Shown here piece after piece: positions 1-5,282 of a stretch of DNA of 5,282 nt. The DNA comes from Pedosphaera sp. (GTDB lineage Bacteria; Verrucomicrobiota; Verrucomicrobiae; Limisphaerales; Pedosphaeraceae). Made by a program: the position numbers and the translations under genes. The notes beneath the pieces are model-generated. The model was not told where the DNA came from and ran no database searches. It saw only the letters and a list, made by a program, of their open reading frames with translations. How positions within the stretch are numbered: the first letter of the stretch is position 1; each line of letters begins with the position of its first letter. The stretch lies in contig JAQGPB010000061.1 of assembly GCA_028293265.1 (NCBI GenBank), positions 1-5,282 of the forward strand, written 5' to 3'.

Positions 1-1069
1 TAACTTGGAAGCGCAGCCAGCGATCTCCCGTCGGCAGCGAAGCGCTCAGCGCAAGATAAGCGGCCACGATGATCGGTTGAAGGTAATTGGCGATGGCCAC
101 GGTGTTGGGTGCAATAATGGACAAACTGGCCGCCAATATCCCCAAGGCGGGCAAGAGCGCGGCGAGCAAAATCATCTCGTGCCGGAAACCAAGACCCGAC
201 GCGAAATCGCGACGTTGTTTTATCCATGCCCAGGGCAGCAAAAAGGCCACCAGCAAGACACCGGGGACGGTGCGGATGACCTTCATCACTTCCTGCCAAT
301 GCGGCATCCGCAAACCGGTGAGGAAAGGAGTTTGGCGAACATTTTCCATGAAGCCGGCCCACGGTGTTGGCAAAGTCTCCTTCACCAGCAAGGCCAGGAT
401 TGCAGGCGTCAATATCATCACGGCCAGGGGAAGGAACGGGATCGGTTCTTTGTCCACGCGGCAGGCGGCGATGGTGGCCAGGGAAACGATTAGCAGATAG
501 ATGCCGCCAATCTGCAAACTGGCGCAAAACGCGAGCACGACAAACAGAACCATCAGCCAGATCCACGGGCCGGATTTTGCCGAAGCAGAGCGGCCAAAAA
601 TCCGCTGTGACCGAACGCAGGCGTAAAGCGCGAGCACGCCCAGCAGATGCGCCAGGCTGTCCGGGCGGTCGTGAAATGTAAAAGTCAGCAGAAAACATCC
701 CGCCAGATTGACACACCAGGCGGGTGTTTGCAGCCGCCGAAAAATCGCCAGCAACACCAGCAGGTAAAGCCCGAATAAAAAAAGATGCAAGCCCATTGCC
801 GACAAGGCCGACACGCCGAAGATGGACATCCACCCCAGCAGCCCGGCCTGATAGAGCGGCGGATAGGCGCTGAAAACTTCCGTGCCGGAAATGGGAAAGG
901 CTTTCGCCACGCAAGGATTGAAATAACCGCCATGCAGGAGATGATGAATCACGGCGCCATCATAAAAAAAAGCGTCATTGGCCGGCACCGGTTGGGCGGA
1001 AAAAACAAAGAGCGCGATTTTCCAACCGAAGACCAGGGCGAAGACGAGCCACGGATGCTTGCGAATCAT
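1..1069 (-). CDS. GT-C-like polytopic membrane glycosyltransferase, C-terminus cut by window edge
   Basis: The reading frame is open from ATG at 1069 to the left edge: 356 residues with no stop. An in-frame TGA at 1096-1094 lies upstream and no other ATG, GTG or TTG falls between, so this start is well fixed, although no Shine-Dalgarno is visible. The product is very hydrophobic, with an N-terminal membrane segment at about residues 7-25 and further helices near 86-110, 119-132, 138-152, 169-203, 211-229, 268-283, 299-319 and 332-345. The first large loop carries acidic residues (N31-D32, D37) and a YPPLY motif at 69-73. An HDRPD motif lies at 133-137, next to a membrane helix. Acidic first loops, YPPL motifs and R-x-D motifs recur in lipid-phosphosugar-dependent GT-C enzymes (GT39/GT83/GT87-like), which act on the periplasmic face of the membrane. 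The family is inferred from these patterns, and the acceptor and sugar are unknown. It is divergent from the HAD–UbiA gene and may share its regulatory region. Another type of polytopic membrane protein is possible. Confidence 0.72.
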   Translation of the reverse strand, partial: MIRKHPWLVFALVFGWKIALFVFSAQPVPANDAFFYDGAVIHHLLHGGYFNPCVAKAFPISGTEVFSAYPPLYQAGLLGWMSIFGVSALSAMGLHLFLFGLYLLVLLAIFRRLQTPAWCVNLAGCFLLTFTFHDRPDSLAHLLGVLALYACVRSQRIFGRSASAKSGPWIWLMVLFVVLAFCASLQIGGIYLLIVSLATIAACRVDKEPIPFLPLAVMILTPAILALLVKETLPTPWAGFMENVRQTPFLTGLRMPHWQEVMKVIRTVPGVLLVAFLLPWAWIKQRRDFASGLGFRHEMILLAALLPALGILAASLSIIAPNTVAIANYLQPIIVAAYLALSASLPTGDRWLRFQV

Positions 1070-1121
1070 GATGGGCGAAAAACGGTCATCGAATCAGTTA
1101 GAGACTTTTGCTCATTGCAGG

Positions 1122-1148
1122 CTAAAATACCGCCTTGGGGCTTGTCAA
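1122..1148 (-). promoter_or_regulatory. possible promoter of the minus-strand membrane gene
   Basis: Read on the minus strand, a perfect TTGACA hexamer lies at 1148-1143, about 75 bp upstream of the ATG at 1069. The matching -10 is poor: TTTAGC or TTTTAG at a 15-16 bp spacing matches only three of six consensus bases. The location in a divergent intergenic region supports a promoter, but the -10 is weak and the host sigma factor consensus is unknown. Confidence 0.25.
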
Positions 1149-1166
1149 TCGCCAACGCCCTCGGCT

Positions 1167-1199
1167 AATTTCTGGATATTATTAAGCAGACCAGAAGTT
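1167..1199. promoter_or_regulatory. imperfect inverted repeat around a -10-like box, possible operator or leader hairpin
   Basis: Arms AATTTCTGG (1167-1175) and CCAGAAGTT (1191-1199) are inverted copies with one mismatch in nine, separated by an AT-rich 15-bp spacer. The spacer contains TATTAT (1177-1182), five of six matches to a -10 box, but no fitting -35 lies 16-18 bp upstream. The repeat ends 11 bp before the GTG start at 1211. It could be a dimeric repressor site over the promoter, or a hairpin in the leader. Chance is not excluded. Confidence 0.3.
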
Positions 1200-1210
1200 C
1201 AACGTCCCCT

Positions 1211-2668
1211 GTGGCCGCCAGTTTACCAACTGCCTCCATCCCGCTCTGCGTGGACCTGGATGGAACGCTCATCAAGACCGATGTCTTGTGGGAATCCATG
1301 GTGCTGCTGCTCAAGCGCAATCCGCTTTACCTGCTGGCGCTGCCTTTCTGGCTGCTGCGGGGCCGGGCGGTTTTGAAAAAGGAAATTGCGGCGCGGACGG
1401 AATTGAACCCGGCAAACCTGCCTTATCACCAGCCATTTCTCGAATATCTGCGGGCCGAGCGGCGCGCCGGTCGGCGGCTCATCCTCGCCACCGCGGCGGA
1501 CATCCGCTTGGCGCAACAGGTGGCCCGGCATATCGGGCTTTTCACCGAGGTCGTGGCCAGCGATGGCAAAACCAACATGCGCGGCAAGGCCAAGGGCGAC
1601 ACGCTCACGGAAAAATTCGGCCCAAAAGGCTTTGATTACGCGGGCAACTCGACCGTGGATCTGCCGGTCTGGCTGCAGTCTCGTCAGGCCATTGTCGTGA
1701 ACGCCAACGACCGTTTGGCGCGGCAGGCCGGTGAGCGAACGACTGTTGCCCAGGTTTTCAATGAACCCGGCTCCGCTTTGTCCGCATTGATTAAAGCCTT
1801 GCGACCGCACCAATGGGTCAAAAACTTGATCATCTTCGTGCCATTGCTAACGTCGCATAACCTCGGCAACCCGGCGCTGCTCCTCGCCGCCACCCTTGCG
1901 TTTGTTTCATTCAGCCTGTGCGCTTCCGGCATCTATGTGCTCAACGATCTCTGCGACCTTGAAGCTGATCGTCATCATGCCACGAAGAAATTCCGCCCCT
2001 TCGCTTCCGGTCAACTGGCGTTGCCGGTGGGTTTCGTGCTGGTTCCGCTGATGCTCGGCTTGAGCACCGGAGTTGCCTTGTGGCTGTCCTGGAAATTCAC
2101 CGCCGTGCTGGCGCTCTATCTTATGCTTACCACCAGTTATTCCTGGCGCGTGAAACAGATACCGTTGCTGGATGTTTTTTTTCTGGCCGGGCTTTATACG
2201 ATGCGGCTCATCGGCGGCCATGCCGCAACGGGGATTGCGTATTCTTTCTGGCTGCTGGCATTTTCGATGTTCCTTTTCCTGAGCCTGGCACTGGTGAAAC
2301 GCTTCACCGAACTTAAGGACTTGCGCCGGCAAAACGGGCGTGACACCAAGGGCCGCGGTTACAACAGCGACGATCTGGAACTGGTTGCCATGCTCGGGAT
2401 CGCCAGCGGGTTCATCGCCGTGCTGGTGATGGCCCTGTATGTCAACAGCGAGCAAGTGCAAGTTTTATACAAGTATCCTGAGTTGCTGCTGCTGATGTGC
2501 CCGTTGCTTTTGTATTGGATCAGCCGCGTCTGGTTGATCGCGCATCGGGGCCAGATGCATAGTGATCCAATTGTTTTCGCGCTCAAGGATCGTGCAAGCT
2601 ATCTCATCGGCGCGCTCACCGCCGGCGTCCTCTGGCTGGCAACCGGTCATTATCATTGGCCATTATAA
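1211..2668 (+). CDS. HAD phosphatase–UbiA prenyltransferase fusion, decaprenyl-phosphate phosphoribosyltransferase-like
   Basis: This 485-residue protein has two domains. Residues 10-190 are a HAD hydrolase: DLDGT motif with D15 nucleophile and D17 acid/base, T94 (motif II), K126 or K128 (motif III), and GNSTVD at 145-150 as motif IV, where Asn replaces the usual first acidic residue. Residues 195-485 are a UbiA-type integral membrane domain with about eight or nine helices. It carries the Mg-diphosphate motif NDxxDxxxD (N245, D246, D249, D253), followed by K-x2-RPxASG at 260-267 and a second-site region with K315, D321 and R332. RPHQWVKN at 198-205 resembles the RPxQWxKN opening of decaprenyl-phosphate 5-phosphoribosyltransferases, which transfer phosphoribose from PRPP to polyprenyl phosphate. 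That substrate is inferred; other UbiA acceptors are possible. The fused phosphatase could dephosphorylate the lipid-linked product. The GTG start is the first usual start after an in-frame TAA at 1166-1168; no Shine-Dalgarno is seen. The GMC oxidase gene follows after 34 bp, probably in the same operon. Confidence 0.9.
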   Translation: MAASLPTASIPLCVDLDGTLIKTDVLWESMVLLLKRNPLYLLALPFWLLRGRAVLKKEIAARTELNPANLPYHQPFLEYLRAERRAGRRLILATAADIRLAQQVARHIGLFTEVVASDGKTNMRGKAKGDTLTEKFGPKGFDYAGNSTVDLPVWLQSRQAIVVNANDRLARQAGERTTVAQVFNEPGSALSALIKALRPHQWVKNLIIFVPLLTSHNLGNPALLLAATLAFVSFSLCASGIYVLNDLCDLEADRHHATKKFRPFASGQLALPVGFVLVPLMLGLSTGVALWLSWKFTAVLALYLMLTTSYSWRVKQIPLLDVFFLAGLYTMRLIGGHAATGIAYSFWLLAFSMFLFLSLALVKRFTELKDLRRQNGRDTKGRGYNSDDLELVAMLGIASGFIAVLVMALYVNSEQVQVLYKYPELLLLMCPLLLYWISRVWLIAHRGQMHSDPIVFALKDRASYLIGALTAGVLWLATGHYHWPL

Positions 2669-2702
2669 ATCTGATGCGACACTTGTCTGCCCTGTCCGCC
2701 GA

Positions 2703-4544
2703 ATGAAACAACGCCTCGACAACTGGTTTCACGACACAGTTTCAGCGCTTGCCTATTCAGCGGCGCAGGTCCGAGCCGACGCAACCCGACCCGATTTGCA
2801 GCCCCCTTATAATGACCTCACCCAATTCGTCCTGGCCCAACACGCGCGCATGGCTGGCTACCTGCGCACTCCGCTGCTGACTGCAACGCTGGGTTTCGAT
2901 CTGCTGGGAATTTTGGGCGGAAGCGGTCGCTTTCATAAATTGCCGCCCGCGCTCCGCATGCTCCAAATCGAAGCATGGAAAAATTCCAACATCGGCTTCA
3001 AACGCGATTTGATGCGTTACTTCGAAAGTCTCGCGCTCCTCGAATTATATAGTCGTCCCGATACCGGCGAAAGGACCACCCAACCGGCTGCAGCGTTGTC
3101 CCGGCAGGTGATTTCCGCGCCGGCACGCGAGAGCCGACATGAAATCGTTGTCATCGGTTCCGGGCCGGGCGGCGCCATCACCGCTTGCTTGCTGGCCGAA
3201 GCAGGACGCAACGTTTTGCTGATCGAAGAAGGCGATTATCTTTCGCTCGAATCGTGCGCGCCCTTTTCCCGGGAAGAAATGGTGCAAAAATATCGCAACG
3301 GCGGACAAACCGTGGCGATGGGCGCGAACAAGGTCGCTTACGTGGAAGGCCGTTGCGTCGGTGGCGGCAGCGAGATCAACAGCGGCCTTTATCACCGCAC
3401 ACCGCCGGACATCCTCGAAACCTGGCGCAAGGAATTCCTCGTGGACGGCCTCACGCCGGAAGAACTGCGGCCCCATTTTGAAGCGTGCGAGAAAGAGGTT
3501 TCGGTTTCATTCTTGCCCGGCCCGGCGCCGGCAGCTTCGTTGAAATTGCACGAAGGCACCACCCGCCTGGGCTGGAAATCCCTGGAAGTGCCCCGCTGGT
3601 TCAGTTACGCGAGCGGAACCACCAACGCGGCCGGCGGCAAACGCCAGTCCATGACCGAAACCTTCGTCCCGCGCTTTTTGAACACCGGCGGCCGGCTCCT
3701 GCCCCGCACGCGCGTCGAAAGCATCCGCCAAGACGGCGGCAACTGGATCATCACTGCGCACCACGCCGCGACCGGCGCGCTTCGCATCACCGCTGAAACG
3801 TTGTTCATTTGCGGTGGCGCGGTTCAAACGCCGGCCCTGTTGCGCCGCAGCGGCATCACCCGGAACATCGGCAACTCGCTTCGCCTCCATCCCACCGTCA
3901 AAGTCGTCGCCAAATTTCCTGAACCGGTCAACTCCGCGCAGATGGGCGTGCCGGTGCATCAGGTGAAGGAATTCGCGCCGCGCTTCAGTTTCGGCTGCTC
4001 CATCAGCACGCCGCCCTATCTCGCTTTGGCGCTGCTCGATCATCCCCAACAGGCCCGCGCGTTAAGCGATGAATGGCCGCAGATGGCCACCTATTATGCG
4101 ATGATCACCGGGGAGGGTCGCGGCAGCATTCGTTGCCTGCCCGGATGCCGCGATCCCTTGGTGCGCTATAATCTTACTGCCTCCGACCGCCGCGACTTGG
4201 GCGAAGGTTTGCGAAAACTTTGCCTGGCGCTCTTCGAAAGCGGTGCCACCTCACTTTATCCCGGCATCACCCGCTCGCCGTCATTTCACAATCACGACGA
4301 CCTTGGAGCCCTGCCCAACGCCCTGCCTTCCGGCCTCACCAGCCTGATGACCATTCACCTTTTTTCCTCCTGCCCGATGGGCGAAGACCACTCCAAGTGC
4401 GCCACGAATTCCTTTGGCCGCGTGCATGGTTTCAAAAACCTCCATGTGAACGACGCCAGCCTGCTCTGCACCGCCCCGGGCGTCAATCCACAGGGCTCGG
4501 TCATGACGATTGCCCGGAGGAATGTCTTGAAATTTCTTGGATAA
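2703..4544 (+). CDS. GMC-family FAD-dependent oxidoreductase with N-terminal extension
   Basis: This 613-residue flavoprotein should oxidise an alcohol, passing the hydride to FAD. The Rossmann FAD site is IGSGPGG at 151-157, and E175/E176 lie at the end of the second strand, where the ADP ribose is normally held. The GMC N-terminal signature is GRCVGGGSEIN at 216-226, and CGGAVQTP at 370-377 is the second GMC signature. The C-terminal domain has HLFSSCPMG at 552-560 and PGVNPQGS at 592-599, giving a likely catalytic pair H552/N595, as in cholesterol oxidase-type members. Residues 1-145 precede the FAD domain; the stretch at about 70-117 (hydrophobic, then R-x4-E-x-W and S-x8-R) recalls the N-terminal part of long-chain alcohol oxidases. 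ATG 2703 was chosen because the frame upstream is only an overlap with the HAD–UbiA gene and its codons look like a shadow of that gene. No Shine-Dalgarno is visible. The substrate is unknown. Position after the UbiA gene suggests a lipid-linked sugar or prenyl lipid, by inference only. Confidence 0.9.
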   Translation: MKQRLDNWFHDTVSALAYSAAQVRADATRPDLQPPYNDLTQFVLAQHARMAGYLRTPLLTATLGFDLLGILGGSGRFHKLPPALRMLQIEAWKNSNIGFKRDLMRYFESLALLELYSRPDTGERTTQPAAALSRQVISAPARESRHEIVVIGSGPGGAITACLLAEAGRNVLLIEEGDYLSLESCAPFSREEMVQKYRNGGQTVAMGANKVAYVEGRCVGGGSEINSGLYHRTPPDILETWRKEFLVDGLTPEELRPHFEACEKEVSVSFLPGPAPAASLKLHEGTTRLGWKSLEVPRWFSYASGTTNAAGGKRQSMTETFVPRFLNTGGRLLPRTRVESIRQDGGNWIITAHHAATGALRITAETLFICGGAVQTPALLRRSGITRNIGNSLRLHPTVKVVAKFPEPVNSAQMGVPVHQVKEFAPRFSFGCSISTPPYLALALLDHPQQARALSDEWPQMATYYAMITGEGRGSIRCLPGCRDPLVRYNLTASDRRDLGEGLRKLCLALFESGATSLYPGITRSPSFHNHDDLGALPNALPSGLTSLMTIHLFSSCPMGEDHSKCATNSFGRVHGFKNLHVNDASLLCTAPGVNPQGSVMTIARRNVLKFLG

Positions 4545-4677
4545 CCAAGGTGGCCGAAAATTATGCGCCAAAGCCGGCAAAGAATCGAAAGCGGGGCGAT
4601 GTGGACCGATGGCGAGTCGGATTGTAAGGGCTGATCCCTTCGCCCAAACCTCACTTTCGCGCACATGCGCAAATGTG
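4545..4677. other. convergent intergenic spacer, no gene seen
   Basis: This gap lies between the end of the plus-strand GMC gene and the stop of the minus-strand acyltransferase gene. I find no small gene with a credible start. It contains two short hairpins, annotated separately. Neither has the T-run expected of an intrinsic terminator. Confidence 0.6.
4626..4640 (+). terminator. small hairpin after the GMC gene, weak terminator candidate
   Basis: AAGGG (4626-4630) pairs with CCCTT (4636-4640) around a five-base loop, 81 bp after the TAA of the GMC gene. The stem is only five pairs and no T-run follows, so intrinsic termination is doubtful. Confidence 0.15.
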
Positions 4678-4678
4678 C
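4661..4678. terminator. hairpin at the 3' end of the acyltransferase gene, possible bidirectional terminator
   Basis: GCACAT (4661-4666) and ATGTGC (4673-4678) form a perfect six-pair stem with a six-base loop. It touches the TAG stop (4680-4678) of the minus-strand gene. The position between convergent genes fits a terminator, but there is no T-run on either strand. A second self-complementary GCGC–ACAT–GCGC (4659-4670) overlaps it. Confidence 0.25.
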
Positions 4679-5282
4679 TAAAATGCCTGCTCCAAATCCT
4701 TGACAATCGAAGGTGAAACTGGCGTAGCTGCACCGGGGTCTTCGTCCACAAAGCGATACTTTTTCAGCCTTAAAAACCGCTTCTCCACCAGATGCCAGCT
4801 TGCAAATGCGGCCAACAGGCTCAACGGCACCGCCGCTGCGACCATCCGCCACGGATTATGCAGGGCCGGGCTAAGCGCCAACAATTGTTGAATCGGAAAG
4901 GCGTACAGATAGACGCCGTACGAAAGGTCGGTGGTGTCACACCATTTGGTAAGCGCAAATGGTTTTGCATAACCGATCCGCATGGCCAGATAGGTCAAAG
5001 CAAACGGGGACATGAACAGCACTGAAATGTTGGCGAACACGGACGCCGCCAGCAGTGCGGCCAGCCCGATGGCAATTGACCAGCGAAACGGAAGCTTATC
5101 GCGCCACAACCACGCGCACATGCCCGCGCTGAAGTATGCCAAAAACCTCATATGCACAGACGGTGTGTCAGGGTGCAAAATGACGGACCTTGCGAACAGC
5201 AAGTACGACCCCATGAACAAGGCCAGCACGAGCGAACGGAATTTGAACAGACAGAACAATCCCACCAGGCAGACCAACAGGT
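4678..5282 (-). CDS. OafA-like acyltransferase family 3 membrane protein, N-terminus cut by window edge
   Basis: The frame is open from the right edge to a TAG at 4680-4678, giving the last 200 residues. Family members usually have about 350-400 residues, so roughly the N-terminal half, including the expected catalytic His region, is outside the window; a TTG near the edge at 5277 is probably an internal Leu codon. The visible part has hydrophobic helices near residues 2-12, 17-35, 45-59, 67-100, 119-136 and 145-163. The motif DLSYGVYLYAFPIQQ at 118-132 and SWHLVEKRFLRLKK at 161-174 are the hallmark C-terminal segments of acyltransferase 3 proteins (OafA, NodX, ExoZ types). A charged tail of about 25 residues follows. 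Such proteins move acetyl or other acyl groups across the membrane onto O-antigen, exopolysaccharide or glycolipid. The substrate here is unknown. The gene converges on the GMC gene, so it is not in the same operon, but it fits an envelope glycan locus. Confidence 0.85.
   Translation of the reverse strand, partial: LLVCLVGLFCLFKFRSLVLALFMGSYLLFARSVILHPDTPSVHMRFLAYFSAGMCAWLWRDKLPFRWSIAIGLAALLAASVFANISVLFMSPFALTYLAMRIGYAKPFALTKWCDTTDLSYGVYLYAFPIQQLLALSPALHNPWRMVAAAVPLSLLAAFASWHLVEKRFLRLKKYRFVDEDPGAATPVSPSIVKDLEQAF

Noticed and set aside
5..933. Several plus-strand open frames and one Cys/Trp/Arg-rich minus-strand frame over the left part.
   Set aside because: They are shadows of the open minus-strand membrane protein frame that spans the region, whose translation has regular hydrophobic helices and family-like motifs. 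The plus-strand ones are low-complexity Gln/Arg/Gly-rich.
1123..1128. TAAAAT on the plus strand as a -10 box for the HAD–UbiA gene.
   Set aside because: No reasonable -35 lies 16-18 bp upstream, and it would give a long leader. The TATTAT at 1177-1182 is at least as good a match and better placed.
2562..2702. An in-frame extension of the GMC gene by 47 codons to an ATG at 2562.
   Set aside because: It overlaps the end of the HAD–UbiA gene by 107 bp, and its residues read like that gene translated in a shifted frame. ATG 2703 gives a simple 34-bp gap and a sensible N-terminus.
2669..2702. A separate promoter between the HAD–UbiA and GMC genes.
   Set aside because: The 34-bp gap holds no paired -35/-10 elements, and co-transcription is the simpler reading.
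1223..4049. Long antisense frames opposite the HAD–UbiA and GMC genes (1223-1813, 1907-2461, 3045-3476, 3507-4049).
   Set aside because: Their translations have no recognisable motif and biased composition typical of antisense reading of GC-rich genes. The plus-strand frames carry complete family signatures.
4220..4852. Open frames crossing the 3' ends of the convergent genes (plus 4220-4627, minus 4281-4751 and 4355-4852).
   Set aside because: They run through coding sequence of both real genes, have no credible motif and look like out-of-frame translations.

Overview
The window is a 5.3 kb piece of a bacterial chromosome of fairly high GC content (my impression, not counted). It carries four protein genes, two complete and two cut by the window edges. 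All four look like membrane or envelope glycan/lipid genes. I see no rRNA, tRNA, CRISPR array, insertion sequence or phage gene. None of the three visible starts has a clear Shine-Dalgarno sequence. The HAD–UbiA fusion and the gene style would fit an environmental Gram-negative, perhaps Verrucomicrobiota or a relative, but that is a weak guess.

Layout. Positions 1069 to 1 (minus strand) encode the first 356 residues of a multi-spanning membrane protein that resembles GT-C glycosyltransferases and runs off the left edge. A 141-bp divergent intergenic region (1070-1210) holds an imperfect inverted repeat and promoter-like hexamers. On the plus strand, 1211-2668 encodes an N-terminal HAD-type phosphatase domain fused to a UbiA-family prenyltransferase resembling decaprenyl-phosphate phosphoribosyltransferase. 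After a 34-bp gap, 2703-4544 encodes a complete GMC-family FAD oxidoreductase with a long N-terminal extension. A 133-bp region (4545-4677) with two small hairpins separates it from a convergent minus-strand gene (5282 to 4678), the C-terminal half of an OafA-like membrane acyltransferase that runs off the right edge.

How they may work together (inference). The plus-strand pair looks like a two-gene operon. The UbiA half has the signature of enzymes that put a phosphosugar such as 5-phosphoribose onto a polyprenyl phosphate. The fused HAD domain could remove the sugar phosphate, and the flavin oxidase could oxidise a hydroxyl of the lipid-linked sugar, by analogy with DprE1 of the mycobacterial decaprenyl-phosphoryl-arabinose pathway, although DprE1 belongs to a different flavoprotein family. 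The flanking glycosyltransferase-like protein could use the resulting lipid-linked sugar and the acyltransferase could decorate the glycan. No partner reductase or epimerase (DprE2-like) is visible here, so the pathway reading is a hypothesis.
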